Source of the DNA: JAJISK01 sp046759185
GTDB taxonomy: Archaea; Thermoplasmatota; Thermoplasmata; RBG-16-68-12; JAJISG01
Length of the DNA stretch: 64,000 nt
Assembly (NCBI GenBank): GCA_046759185.1
Contig: JBHIBO010000001.1
Location: 1 to 64,000, forward strand
Reading direction: 5' to 3'
The notes beneath the pieces were generated by a model, which was not told the DNA's origin, did not search any database, and saw nothing but the letters and a program-made list of their open reading frames with translations. Below, one piece after another: positions 18,337-26,886 of this stretch (position 1 is the stretch's first letter; every line of letters starts with the position of its first letter). Position numbers and translations under genes: made by a program.

Positions 18337-18804
18337 CTAGACGTCTCTCCGGGGGGGAAGAGGCTTCCGCATGAGATGGGCGTCCTCTCCCCAGGAGTAG
18401 TACCCCTTCAGGAGACCGTCCAATTCGTACCCGAGGTGTTCGTAGAAGGCGATGGCGCTGCCGTTGCGTACGCCCACTTCCAAGACCATGAGGCGGGCAC
18501 CCTCTCGCTGCATGAACTCTTCGGCCTGCCGCATGAGCTCCCCCCCGATGCCCTGTCGGCGGTAGTCAGGCAGCACCCCGAGGGAGACCACACGGCCCAA
18601 CTCCCCTTCCTTGCGGAGCATCACGGTGCCCACGGGCCGGCCGTCGACGTAGTAGATGTAGGTGAACCCCTGGGGATTCTTGAGGGTCCAGATGATGTGG
18701 GCTTTGGAGAACCCTCGTCGCCCGAAGCACTTCTTCTCAATCCTGTGGAGGGCGGAGACATCGGAGAGATCGGCCCGGCGGAGCACGATGCGAGAAATGG
18801 GCAC
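18337..18804 (-). CDS. rimI: RimI-like GNAT N-acetyltransferase
   Basis: This 155-residue GNAT protein resembles archaeal RimI/Ard1, which acetylate protein N-termini. It carries the acetyl-CoA pyrophosphate loop in VVSLGVLPDYRRQGIGGELM (R/QxxGxG/A form) and the C-terminal NGSAIAFYEHLGYELDG signature. I set the start at GTG 18804 (VPISRIVLRRADLSD), where the domain begins. A longer in-frame extension would run through the divergent AsnRS start region and is proline/arginine-rich junk. It shares the short AT-rich promoter gap with asnS. Confidence 0.85.
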   Translation of the reverse strand: MPISRIVLRRADLSDVSALHRIEKKCFGRRGFSKAHIIWTLKNPQGFTYIYYVDGRPVGTVMLRKEGELGRVVSLGVLPDYRRQGIGGELMRQAEEFMQREGARLMVLEVGVRNGSAIAFYEHLGYELDGLLKGYYSWGEDAHLMRKPLPPRRDV

Positions 18805-18836
18805 GCCTATTTCAGCGTATCCCGCTTCCCGCACAA

Positions 18837-18844
18837 CTAATAAG
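18837..18844. promoter_or_regulatory. bidirectional TATA-like element, rimI/asnS
   Basis: CTAATAAG, with an A/T-rich reverse complement, lies 29-36 bp before the asnS ATG (18873) and about 33-40 bp before the rimI GTG (18804). It is the only AT-rich patch in this 68-bp divergent gap, so it probably serves both genes. Confidence 0.4.
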
Positions 18845-18872
18845 AGCGCGAGGCTGCTGGGAGGGAGCTTCG

Positions 18873-20171
18873 ATGACCGAGCCGGTGCCCATCGGGGACG
18901 TCTTGCGGGGTGACCATAAGGAACAACCCGTAAGGATCCGCGGTTGGGTATATCGCTCGCGATCCAGCGGCGGCATTGCGTTCCTCCTCCTGCGGGATGC
19001 GACGGGTATCCTCCAATCCACGTTCCGGAAGGAGGAGGTGGGAGACGACCTCTTCGCCGCGGTGGAGGAGGCGGGGCGGGAGGCATCCGTCGTCGTCGAG
19101 GGGGTGGTGGCCGAGGACAAACGGGCGCCTGGGGGGTACGAAGTTCGTGGCACGGCCTTCGAGGTCGTGGGCCCTTCGCCCAACTTCCCTATCGCCCGCG
19201 ACCTCAGCGAGGAGTTCCTTCTGGACGTCCGTCACCTCTGGGTTCGCTCCCGGAGGATGACCTCCATCTTCAAGGTCCGCTCCACCGTCTTCCAGGCGAT
19301 TCATGAGTACTTCCGGGAGGAGGGGTTTTACGAGGTCCAGCCGCCTATCATCACCCCCGTGGGCAGCGAGGGCGGGGCGACGCTGTTTCAAGTACGTTAC
19401 TTCGACCGAGACCTCCACCTGACCCAGAGCTGGCAGCTCTACGCCGAGGCCCTGGTGATGGCCTTGGAGCGCATCTACACGGTCGCCCCCTCCTTCCGCG
19501 CCGAGAAGTCCCGGACCCCTCGCCACCTGACGGAGTACTGGCACGCGGAGATGGAGGTGGCGTGGGAGGGGATGGAGGAGGCCCTGCGCCACGGAGAGGC
19601 CGTCCTTGCGAGGGTCGCTCAGGCGGTGGCGGCGCGCCACGAGGACGAACTGGTCTACCTCGAGCGGGACGTCGACGTGCTGCGGAACGTGCAGCCGCCC
19701 TTTCCCCGAATCACTTACGACGAGGCCCTAGAACGGCTGCAGGCTCAGGGCGTGGAGGTCGAGTGGGGCAAGGACCTGCGAACCCTCGAGGAACGAGCCC
19801 TGGGCGAGCTATTCGACCTACCCGTCATCGTGACCCACTACCCGAAGGAGACCCAGGCATTCTACAAGCGAACAGACCCCGAAGACCCCGATCTCGTGCT
19901 GGCCTTCGACTTCATCGCACCCGGACGCGGCGGCGAGCTGATCGGCGGTTCGGAGCGGGAGCCCGACTTGGAGACACTGAAGGCCAACCTCGTTCGGACG
20001 GGGGAGGATCCGAAGGCCTACGATTGGTACCTGGACACCCGCCGCTATGGGTCCGTTCCTCACTCCGGGTTCGGCATGGGGGTGGACCGCGTCGTCCAAT
20101 GGGTCCTGGATCTGCAACACATTCGGGATGCGATCCCCTTCCCGAGGACGCCCACGCGGTACGCCCCCTAG
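18873..20171 (+). CDS. asnS: asparaginyl-tRNA synthetase
   Basis: The class IIb synthetase charges tRNA-Asn. It has an N-terminal OB-fold anticodon-binding domain (VRIRGWVYRSRSSGGIAFLLLRD), then motif 2 around FRAEKSRTPRHLTEYWHAEMEVA and motif 3 GSVPHSGFGMGVDRVVQWVL. The LTQSWQLYAEAL block follows the AsnRS pattern (LTQS.QLY) rather than archaeal AspRS (QSPQLYKQ), which is why I call it AsnRS. The 432-residue length is normal. Presence of AsnRS implies direct Asn-tRNA formation rather than sole reliance on GatCAB. The ATG lies about 30 bp after the shared TATA-like box. Confidence 0.92.
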   Translation: MTEPVPIGDVLRGDHKEQPVRIRGWVYRSRSSGGIAFLLLRDATGILQSTFRKEEVGDDLFAAVEEAGREASVVVEGVVAEDKRAPGGYEVRGTAFEVVGPSPNFPIARDLSEEFLLDVRHLWVRSRRMTSIFKVRSTVFQAIHEYFREEGFYEVQPPIITPVGSEGGATLFQVRYFDRDLHLTQSWQLYAEALVMALERIYTVAPSFRAEKSRTPRHLTEYWHAEMEVAWEGMEEALRHGEAVLARVAQAVAARHEDELVYLERDVDVLRNVQPPFPRITYDEALERLQAQGVEVEWGKDLRTLEERALGELFDLPVIVTHYPKETQAFYKRTDPEDPDLVLAFDFIAPGRGGELIGGSEREPDLETLKANLVRTGEDPKAYDWYLDTRRYGSVPHSGFGMGVDRVVQWVLDLQHIRDAIPFPRTPTRYAP

Positions 20172-20189
20172 CCTGGGATCGCTCTCGAC

Positions 20190-21356
20190 CTAGGCCTCCT
20201 CCTGCCGCAAGTCCCCCAACAGTTCGTGGGCGATGATCATCTTCTGGATTTCGTTGGTGCCTTCGTAGATCCCGAGGATCTTCGCATCCCGAAAGTGCCG
20301 TTCCACGGGGTACTCCCCGGAGAAGCCGTAGCCCCCGTGGATCTGGACGGCCCGGTCGGCGCATCGGACGGCCATTTGGGCCCCGAAGAGCTTCGCCAGG
20401 CTGACGGCAAGACGGTTGTCCTGGTTCTGGTCCCGCAACCAGGCCGCCTTCAGGTAGAGGAGGCGGGCCGCGTCGACTTCCACGGCCATCTCCGCGATCA
20501 TCTCCCGGATCAGTTGAAACGCGCCGATGGGCCGGTCGAAGGCGCGCCGTTCTCGGGCGTGTTCCAGGCTGAGTTCGAGGCAAGCCTGGCCGATGCCCAC
20601 CGCCCCGGCCGCCACCCCCAGGCGTCCGTGATTGAGGACGTGCAGGGCGGTCTTCCACCCGTCTCCCTCCTTCCCAACGAGGTGGTCTGCGGGGATCCGA
20701 CAATCATCGAAGGCGAGGTCCGCCGTGGGGGACGCCCGCAAGCCCAGTTTCGTGTTCGTCTCCACGTTGGTGATTTGGAACCCCGGCGTTCCCTGTCTCA
20801 CAAGAAAGACGGAGATTCCGTCGTTGCGCGTCGTTCCGGGTTCCCGCGCGAAGACGACGACGTACTCGGCCACGTTCCCGTTGCTGATAAACTGCTTCGC
20901 CCCGTTGAGGACCCACTCGTCCCCCTCCCGTTTGGCCGTCGTACGCAGGTTCGCCGCGTCCGAGCCCGCGTCGGGTTCTGTGAGGGCCCAGGCCCCCAGG
21001 AACTCCCCCCGAGCCAGGGGTGCCAGGATTTCTTCCTTCTGTCTCTCGCTCCCAAAGGCAAGGAGAGTCGATCCCGCCAAGGAGGTCTGGACAGACAGGG
21101 TCGTCCGCAGGGAGTTGCACCCACGGGCAATTTCCTCCACCACCAGGGCAAAGCTCACGTAGTCGAGACCGGCGCCCCCATAGGCCTCTGGGATGGGGAT
21201 GCCAAAAAAGCCGAGCTCTGCCATCTTCGTCGTGACGCTCCGCGGAATCTCGCCCTTCTCCTCCCACCCCTTGACGTGGGGGATGACTTCTTTGTCCACG
21301 AACGCGCGGGCGGTCTCCCGTATGAGCCTCTGTGCTTCAGAGAGCCGGAACTCCAT
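20190..21356 (-). CDS. acyl-CoA dehydrogenase
   Basis: This FAD-dependent dehydrogenase introduces the alpha-beta double bond of acyl-CoA. The N-terminal helical domain has GFFGIPIPEAYGGAGLDY. The middle barrel has the FAD/substrate motif WALTEPDAGSDAANL and NGAKQFISNGNVAE. The C-terminal domain carries QIHGGYGFSGEYPVERHFRD and YEGTNEIQKMIIA, whose glutamate is the usual catalytic base. I start at ATG 21356 (MEFRLSEAQ), where homology begins; ATG 21383 is in frame nine codons earlier. It stands alone, convergent with asnS. The electron acceptor ETF is not in the window. Confidence 0.93.
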   Translation of the reverse strand: MEFRLSEAQRLIRETARAFVDKEVIPHVKGWEEKGEIPRSVTTKMAELGFFGIPIPEAYGGAGLDYVSFALVVEEIARGCNSLRTTLSVQTSLAGSTLLAFGSERQKEEILAPLARGEFLGAWALTEPDAGSDAANLRTTAKREGDEWVLNGAKQFISNGNVAEYVVVFAREPGTTRNDGISVFLVRQGTPGFQITNVETNTKLGLRASPTADLAFDDCRIPADHLVGKEGDGWKTALHVLNHGRLGVAAGAVGIGQACLELSLEHARERRAFDRPIGAFQLIREMIAEMAVEVDAARLLYLKAAWLRDQNQDNRLAVSLAKLFGAQMAVRCADRAVQIHGGYGFSGEYPVERHFRDAKILGIYEGTNEIQKMIIAHELLGDLRQEEA

Positions 21357-21460
21357 GCCCTCACCCGCTGGATTACCGGGCATCGCTTCCTTAAAGGCTT
21401 CTTAGGACGCCTGCTCCCACCGGCAAGGGCTTATTTCCAGGGAGGGTACGGGCCGACCAC

Positions 21461-21967
21461 GTGCAACTCTCCGATGCCGACATTCGGGTCTGGATGATGG
21501 ATGGCAAGCTCGCCATCGAAGGGTTTCGCGAGGAGAACCTGACGCCCAATGGCTACGATCTCACGGTAGCCGAACTTGTCCTCCCGGATGCGGACACCGC
21601 GAAGAAAAAGGGCTCCCTCGAGATCCCTCCCAGGACGCGCTTCCTAGTCAGCACGGAGGAGGCCGTTCGCCTCGGCCCCCGGGTGGCGGGGGACCTCTGG
21701 CTGCGGACAACGTGGGCCCGCCAGGGCGTCCTTCCCTCCTTCGGGAAGGTGGATGCGGGATTCGAAGGCACGTTGACCCTCTCGGCCTTCAACGCCTCGA
21801 AGGGACCCCTCACGATCGCCGTGGGCGACACCTTCGCCCAGATCACCTTCCACGAGGTCCGGACCCGACCCGAGGCGATGTATCCGGAGAGCTCCGGCAC
21901 GTACCAGGGCCAATCCGGCGTCACCCCGGCCCGATCCGGAGATCAAAGGCAAAGTGAGCCTGAGTAG
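21461..21967 (+). CDS. dcd: dCTP deaminase
   Basis: This dUTPase-fold enzyme of about 168 residues converts dCTP to dUTP for thymidylate synthesis; some archaeal forms also hydrolyse dUTP. Typical features are the start LSDADIRVWM, TPNGYDLTV, the LRTTWARQG loop corresponding to the SxxRxG catalytic loop, and VDAGFEGTLTLSAFN with the catalytic glutamate (E102). The usual loop serine is threonine here. The GTG start is about 29 bp after GCTTATTTCC, so the message is probably leaderless. The last 47 bp overlap the convergent trm5 gene. Confidence 0.88.
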   Translation: MQLSDADIRVWMMDGKLAIEGFREENLTPNGYDLTVAELVLPDADTAKKKGSLEIPPRTRFLVSTEEAVRLGPRVAGDLWLRTTWARQGVLPSFGKVDAGFEGTLTLSAFNASKGPLTIAVGDTFAQITFHEVRTRPEAMYPESSGTYQGQSGVTPARSGDQRQSEPE

Positions 21968-22922
21968 GCGAGTACCCCCGGACTTCCCGGATGCCCTCGA
22001 CTTGCAGATCACTCCCCGCGGGGACCTTGCCGCGAAGGGTCTCGACGCGTTCCTCTTGCTGCGTCCGGTCGAGGATCTCGTAGTAGTGGAGCACCCCGTT
22101 CCCTTTGAGAGCGCCCACCGCCAGGGGCACGTAGGGAAGGGGCTCCCAGGGATAGTCCAGAATGAAGCGATCCGCAGGCTCAAACTGAGGAAGAACCTCC
22201 TCGATGGCCCCCTCCAGAGGGACCACCGCCTCCGTTCCGTTTCGGCGGATGTTCTCCCGGAGGAACGCCACCGCTGTGGGGTTCGCGTCGACGGCGAAGA
22301 CACGACGCGCCCCCGCCTGGGCTGCGTGGAGGGCGAAGGGTCCCACTCCACTGAACGCGTCCACCACCACCTCGTGACCCCGAATCAACCCGGCCACCCG
22401 ACGGCGTTCGGAGGCCATCCGAGGGGAGAAGTGGACCTCGGCCGGGTCCAAGGCGAGGGTTAAGCCATACTCGCGGTGGAGGGTTCGCGTCTCTTCCTCT
22501 CCTGCGATGACCCGAAGGGCGCGGCGCCGGAAAGGCCCCTCCACCCCTGCGTCCACGGCGACCGTCCTCGCCCCCGAATGAACTTGGAGGAGCGCCTCCC
22601 CGATCGCGGTCTCAAAGGGCTTGAGTTCCCCGGCGAGACGAAGGAGAATGACGTGGCCGATGACGTCAAACGACCTGGGAAGGAGCGATCGGAGGTCCTC
22701 AGGAACCCGAACCACCTCCCGGTAGGTACGAGGACGCGTCTGACGAGCCTTGAGCTCGACGCGGTCGAAGTGGTACCCGGAGACCTCCCTGGTGACGGGA
22801 ATGAGCAGATTCCCGTCTCGTTCCGTGATCGCGTGATCCCGACGGAGCACACCCGATTGCTCTAACTTCCGACGGGCCACCTCCCCCTCCTTCCGCGGCA
22901 CCACGGCAACCAGGACGTCCAC
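21921..22922 (-). CDS. trm5: tRNA (guanine-37 N1)-methyltransferase Trm5-like
   Basis: This Trm5/TYW2-family enzyme of 333 residues makes m1G37 next to the anticodon, preventing frameshifting and feeding wyosine synthesis in archaea. The N-terminal D1 domain is present. The central ferredoxin-like domain has SFDVIGHVILLRL, and the Rossmann domain has DPAEVHFSPRM, VVDAFSGVGPFALHAAQAGA (SAM motif), VFAVDANPTAV and the motif IV region LDYPWEPLPYV. The canonical NxP motif is not exact, so a Trm5 paralogue or TYW2 cannot be excluded. It is convergent with dcd, overlapping by 47 bp. Confidence 0.85.
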   Translation of the reverse strand: MDVLVAVVPRKEGEVARRKLEQSGVLRRDHAITERDGNLLIPVTREVSGYHFDRVELKARQTRPRTYREVVRVPEDLRSLLPRSFDVIGHVILLRLAGELKPFETAIGEALLQVHSGARTVAVDAGVEGPFRRRALRVIAGEEETRTLHREYGLTLALDPAEVHFSPRMASERRRVAGLIRGHEVVVDAFSGVGPFALHAAQAGARRVFAVDANPTAVAFLRENIRRNGTEAVVPLEGAIEEVLPQFEPADRFILDYPWEPLPYVPLAVGALKGNGVLHYYEILDRTQQEERVETLRGKVPAGSDLQVEGIREVRGYSPTQAHFAFDLRIGPG

Positions 22923-23024
22923 GAAAGCAGATGGCCATCCTGACCTAAGGATTCCGCGTGGATGGTCCGACTCCTGGCGGATAAGGCTTATACGCCGCCA
23001 TCCGCTAGGCCGTCAGGAGAAGCC

Positions 23025-23603
23025 GTGGCGGGAGTCCTCCGAACGTCTTGGAAGGCCCTCCTCGCGCAGGCCTTTCGTCGTTATTTCATCAATACGGTCT
23101 TCGATTCCACGTTCGTCGCCATGGGGATCGTCGTTGCGTCTGCCCTGGTCCCTGGGACGACCGTGGGAACCGTCGTCGCCACCATGTTCGCGGCCACCCT
23201 GGCCCTCGGCATTTCCACGGGCACGAGCGTGTACGAGGCGGAGAAGGTGGAGGCGGAGATCCGGCTGCGCGACCTGGAACGAGCCATGCTCACGACGCTG
23301 GACGGCACCGAGGCGACACGGGCTTTGGACGTTTCCCGCTACTTCGTGGTCGCCGTGAACGTCGCGGCCCCCTTGGCGGTCTTCCTCCTCACCGCGTCCC
23401 CCTTCCTCCTCTCCTCCTCCTTGACGATCGGAAGCATTCCCACCGCCTTCTTTTCCGTCACCATCGCCGTGGCCGTCCTGTTCGCGGTCGGCACCTACCT
23501 GGGCCGGCTGGCGGGACAGACTGGCTGGCTCGAGGGACTGCGCATGGCGGTCATCGGGGTGGTGACCTTCGCGGCCATCTGGTTCATCCAGAACCTCTTC
23601 TAG
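23025..23603 (+). CDS. VIT1/CCC1-like membrane transporter
   Basis: This 192-residue protein has five predicted membrane helices. FDSTFVAMGIVVASALV and ATLALGISTGTSVYEAEKVEAEIR match the VIT/CCC1 (vacuolar iron/manganese transporter) layout: the first helix carries the conserved FDxxF and GI, and an ISxGxSxYxxxK helix extends into the cytosolic acidic metal-binding segment. Transport of Fe2+ or Mn2+ is the family function; specificity is not readable. I chose GTG 23025 because conservation starts there and GCTTATACG lies about 34 bp upstream. dphB starts 7 bp downstream, so the two are probably co-transcribed. Confidence 0.68.
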   Translation: MAGVLRTSWKALLAQAFRRYFINTVFDSTFVAMGIVVASALVPGTTVGTVVATMFAATLALGISTGTSVYEAEKVEAEIRLRDLERAMLTTLDGTEATRALDVSRYFVVAVNVAAPLAVFLLTASPFLLSSSLTIGSIPTAFFSVTIAVAVLFAVGTYLGRLAGQTGWLEGLRMAVIGVVTFAAIWFIQNLF

Positions 23604-23610
23604 GGGGTCC

Positions 23611-24408
23611 ATGGGCGAGCTCGTGTTCATCGGCCTGGGCCTCCACGACGAGCGGGACCTCACCGTGCGAGCTCGCGAGGAAGCCCGCTCCTGCGACGCC
23701 TTGTTCGCCGAGTTCTACACGTCCCGGTTGACGGGGAGCAGCGTGAAGCAGCTCGAGACGGTCTTACACAAGGAGATCCGGGTCCTGGGTCGGGATGAAG
23801 TGGAGAAAGGGGACTTGGTCTTGGAGGCCGCCACGAGGGAAAGGGTCGGGTTCCTTGCCGCGGGGGATGCGATGGCTGCTACGACCCACGTGGATCTTCG
23901 CCTGCGAGCGCACCGCCTCGGAATTCCCACCCGCATCGTCCCCGGGGTTTCCGCCCTCACCGCCGCCGCGGGAGCCCTAGGCCTCCAGCACTACAAGTTC
24001 GGCCGCACCACAACGCTCCCGCTGCGCGAGGCGGGCTTCGCACCCACGAGTCCCTACGAGGTCGTGGTGGCCAACCTGGAGGTCGGATTGCATACCCTCG
24101 CCCTCTTGGACCTGAAGGAGGATCGGCTCATGGCGCCTTGGGAAGGCCTGGAGTACCTGCTAGAGACGGAGGAACATGTGGGTGAAGGGACCCTAGGCCC
24201 AGAGACCCTGGCGTGCATCGCGGGCTCCCTGGGCTCTTCCAACCCGACCCCTCGAGCGGATCGTGTCGAGGCGCTGCTGACGGCCGATCCGGGCCCCCCA
24301 CTCCACGTCATCGTGATCCCTGGGAAACTTCACTTCATGGAGGTTGAGGCCCTCGTGGCGTTTGCCGGCTTGCCCGAATCGGTCGCCGAGGTCCTCAAGG
24401 CAACCTGA
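23611..24408 (+). CDS. dphB: diphthine synthase
   Basis: This SAM-dependent tetrapyrrole-methylase-fold enzyme of 265 residues methylates the modified histidine of elongation factor 2 in diphthamide biosynthesis. Family features are the start LVFIGLGLHDERDLTVRA, FAEFYTS, FLAAGDAMAATTHVDLR (the GDP/A-type SAM loop), RIVPGVSALTAAAGALGLQHYKFGRT and HVIVIPGKLHFMEVEAL. The ATG lies 7 bp after the VIT-like gene. Its last 14 bp overlap the convergent methyltransferase gene. Confidence 0.95.
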   Translation: MGELVFIGLGLHDERDLTVRAREEARSCDALFAEFYTSRLTGSSVKQLETVLHKEIRVLGRDEVEKGDLVLEAATRERVGFLAAGDAMAATTHVDLRLRAHRLGIPTRIVPGVSALTAAAGALGLQHYKFGRTTTLPLREAGFAPTSPYEVVVANLEVGLHTLALLDLKEDRLMAPWEGLEYLLETEEHVGEGTLGPETLACIAGSLGSSNPTPRADRVEALLTADPGPPLHVIVIPGKLHFMEVEALVAFAGLPESVAEVLKAT

Positions 24409-25144
24409 GATCACGGGCATCCCAGCGGAGAACCGCGATGGTCTTCTCCCGACGCATGGTCCCCCGGCCCGCGAACTCCTTCCGGACGGCTTCCACGGCC
24501 CGACGGTGGAGGTCTTCCGGGGTCCCCCACTGCCCTGAGTAGACACGGTTCTCCAAAGACTGCAGAACGTCTTGCGCGGGCTGTTCCTCGACGTAGGTTC
24601 CGATGCTTGTGTGGTCGCGCGGCGGAAGGCGTTCCGGCAGCTCACGCTCGAACACACTCTTTCGCTGGCGTTCGTACCCCGCCTCCCGGAGGAAGTCCCA
24701 GTAAGCGCGGTACGGCAACCACCCCTCCTTCCAGTTCGTGGCCACGGTGAAGTAGCTGTCTCGTATCACTCGTCCGAATTCGGCCAGCGCAGCCTGCCAA
24801 TTAGGCAGAAGATGGAGGACATGAACGGAGAGGCCCGCATCGAAAGCGTCGTCCACAAAAGGGAGGGAAAGCGCGTCCCCGAGAAGGACGTCTTGGAGCC
24901 CCTTCCGCCGACCCTGCTCGATCATGCGAGGTGCAATGTCGACCCCGATGAGCGGGATGCCCCGTTGTTGGAGGGGGACCCCGAAACGCCCCGTCCCGAC
25001 CCCCACCTCCAGGACCCGGTTGTAGGAGGATAAGGCACGAGTCAGTACCTTCATGACCGCCTCCATCTGCGGTGTGGGGAGGGATCGGGTCTCGTCGTAA
25101 CGATCTGCGATGCGGTCGAAGCTGATCCGGTGCGGGACTCCCAC
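24395..25144 (-). CDS. class I SAM-dependent methyltransferase
   Basis: The 249-residue methyltransferase has SAM motif I VLEVGVGTGRFGVPLQQ, LIGVDIAPRMIEQG, GDALSLPFVDDAFDAGLSVHVLHLL and a C-terminal variable region. It belongs to the broad UbiE/COG2226-like group (FDRIADRYDETRSLPTPQM is the usual N-terminus). The substrate is unknown. The GTG start at 25144 faces away from radA, whose promoter lies about 80 bp away. It is convergent with dphB. Confidence 0.8.
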   Translation of the reverse strand: MGVPHRISFDRIADRYDETRSLPTPQMEAVMKVLTRALSSYNRVLEVGVGTGRFGVPLQQRGIPLIGVDIAPRMIEQGRRKGLQDVLLGDALSLPFVDDAFDAGLSVHVLHLLPNWQAALAEFGRVIRDSYFTVATNWKEGWLPYRAYWDFLREAGYERQRKSVFERELPERLPPRDHTSIGTYVEEQPAQDVLQSLENRVYSGQWGTPEDLHRRAVEAVRKEFAGRGTMRREKTIAVLRWDARDLRLP

Positions 25145-25221
25145 GATACCCTTACGGCTAATGAGGTCTTGAGACTGTCCTTCCGGCGGTAGAGTAGTTT
25201 CGGTCTACCCCCTGAAATAGC

Positions 25222-25228
25222 CTTATAT
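25222..25228 (+). promoter_or_regulatory. TATA box of radA
   Basis: CTTATAT in GAAATAGCCTTATATCG is a strong archaeal TATA box with a purine-rich BRE-like GAAATAG just before it. A start about 26 bp downstream would give a leader of some 12-14 nt before ATG 25264, which includes a GGAGGGG run. Confidence 0.6.
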
Positions 25229-25263
25229 CGATTCCAAGCTTGTTCGGAGGGGCGGTAGTTGAC

Positions 25264-26211
25264 ATGGCCACTACTACAAAGACCATTGAAGAGCTGCCGG
25301 GGGTTGGACCGGCCACGGCCGACAAACTGAAGGAGGCCGGTTACAACGACTTGATGACGCTTGCCGTGGCTTCCCCGCAGAGCCTGGCCGATGTGGCCGA
25401 GATTGGCAACACCGTAGCACAGAAGATCGTCCAGGCGGCCCGAGAGGCCGTCGACATCGGTGGCTTTGAGACCGGGGACGTCCTCCTCGAGCGGCGGAAG
25501 TCCGTCAGCAAGCTCAGCACGGGGTCGAAGGGTCTGGACTCCCTCCTGGGTGGAGGCGTCGAAACCCAGGCTATCACAGAGACATTCGGAAGCTTCGGAT
25601 CGGGAAAGACCCAATTGGGCCACCAACTGGCCGTAAATGCTACTCAACCGGAGGATCAGGGAGGCCTAAACGGGGAGACGGTCTGGATCGACACGGAGTC
25701 GACCTTCCGACCGGAACGAATTGTGCAGATGTCCGTGGACCTGGACCTGGACCCCGAAGCGGTCCTCCAGAAGATTCACGTGGCCCGGGCGTTCAACTCT
25801 CACCATCAGATGCTCCTCGTGGACAAGGCCAACGAACTCGTCCAGACAGACCCCATCCGTCTGTTTGTCGTGGACTCCATGACTTCCCACTTCCGTGCCG
25901 AGTACGTGGGTCGGGGCGTCTTGGCCGAACGGCAGCAGCTCCTGAACCGTCACATCCATGACCTCATGCGGTTTGGCGACATCAACAACGCCGCCATTTT
26001 CGTGACCAACCAGGTCCAAGCCAAGCCTGATGCCTTCTTCGGGGACCCGACCCGACCCATCGGGGGACACGTAGTCGCCCATGCTAGCACCTTTCGGGTC
26101 TACCTGCGTAAGAGCAAGGGGGAGCGACGAATCGCGCGCCTCATTGATTCCCCTAGCCTGCCGGAGGCGGAGGCCATCTTCACTATCACCGAGCCCGGCA
26201 TCCGTGACTAG
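25264..26211 (+). CDS. radA: RadA recombinase
   Basis: Archaeal RecA/Rad51 orthologue of 315 residues. It forms ATP-dependent filaments on single-stranded DNA and drives homologous recombination. The N-terminal helix-hairpin-helix domain is visible (LPGVGPATADKLKEAGY). Walker A is GSFGSGKT (109-116), Walker B lies in IRLFVVDSMT, and the L1/L2 and ATP-cap regions include NQVQAKPDAFFGDPTRPIGGHV. The ATG at 25264 is chosen over an upstream TTG because family members begin at that point and a GGAGGGG sits before it. The MBL-Sua5-Map genes follow closely on the same strand. Confidence 0.97.
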   Translation: MATTTKTIEELPGVGPATADKLKEAGYNDLMTLAVASPQSLADVAEIGNTVAQKIVQAAREAVDIGGFETGDVLLERRKSVSKLSTGSKGLDSLLGGGVETQAITETFGSFGSGKTQLGHQLAVNATQPEDQGGLNGETVWIDTESTFRPERIVQMSVDLDLDPEAVLQKIHVARAFNSHHQMLLVDKANELVQTDPIRLFVVDSMTSHFRAEYVGRGVLAERQQLLNRHIHDLMRFGDINNAAIFVTNQVQAKPDAFFGDPTRPIGGHVVAHASTFRVYLRKSKGERRIARLIDSPSLPEAEAIFTITEPGIRD

Positions 26212-26235
26212 GCCTTTCCGCGAGGGTATCGTGCG

Positions 26236-26886
26236 GTGGAGATCCACAGAATCGTCGACTCGTCCTTCGATGTGAACGTCTATCTCGTGCAAGGACCGAC
26301 AGAATCGCTTCTCGTGGATGCGGGGACCGGAAGCCGATCGGACATGGTAGCTGGTGAGGTTGAGGCGCATCTGGGTGGGCGAGCCTTGGCCCAGCTGCTG
26401 TTGACACACCGCCACTTCGACCACGTGGGGGGCGCGCGTGATCTCGCGAATCGTTACGGTGTCAGCCCCCGCATCTCCGTCGATGATGCCCCACCCCTCA
26501 TCCGGGGCGACGTCGCGAGCACGGGCGCTGTTTACTTTGGAGGTTCGATGGCCCCGATTCCCGTGGAAGTCGTCGAATACGGCGCGAAGTTCGACTTGGG
26601 GGACGTGACGTTGGAGGTCCTCTCCACCCCCGGCCACACGGTGGGCAGTATCTGCGTCTTCGGCGATGATGGATCTCTGTTCACTGGGGACACCGTCTTC
26701 CCTTACGGGGGCGTCGGTCGCTTCGATCTTGAGACGGGGAATTTCGACCAGCTGGTTCAGTCCATCAGAAAGCTGAACGCCCTGGGTGCCACGGACCTTT
26801 ACCCCGGCCACGGGGAGCCCGTCTTGGGCGAGGCGGCCGAACACCTCCGGTGGGCCTTGGGCACCCTCGAGGGGTACGGGGGATGA
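26236..26886 (+). CDS. MBL-fold hydrolase, glyoxalase II-like
   Basis: The 216-residue metallo-beta-lactamase-fold protein has the zinc motif THRHFDHVGG (HxHxDH), the second-sphere histidine in STPGHTVGS, the bridging aspartate in FTGDTVFPYGG and the last histidine in LYPGHGEPV. This arrangement is typical of glyoxalase II-like thioester hydrolases, but the substrate is unassigned. The GTG start is 24 bp after radA. The final bases overlap the start of the Sua5 gene (ATGA), so the two are translationally coupled. Confidence 0.88.
   Translation: MEIHRIVDSSFDVNVYLVQGPTESLLVDAGTGSRSDMVAGEVEAHLGGRALAQLLLTHRHFDHVGGARDLANRYGVSPRISVDDAPPLIRGDVASTGAVYFGGSMAPIPVEVVEYGAKFDLGDVTLEVLSTPGHTVGSICVFGDDGSLFTGDTVFPYGGVGRFDLETGNFDQLVQSIRKLNALGATDLYPGHGEPVLGEAAEHLRWALGTLEGYGG

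Noticed and set aside
18312..18374. 20-codon frame after a CATAAGTAG box
   Set aside because: It overlaps the end of the rimI gene, is arginine/glycine-rich and has no supporting signal beyond the A/T box.
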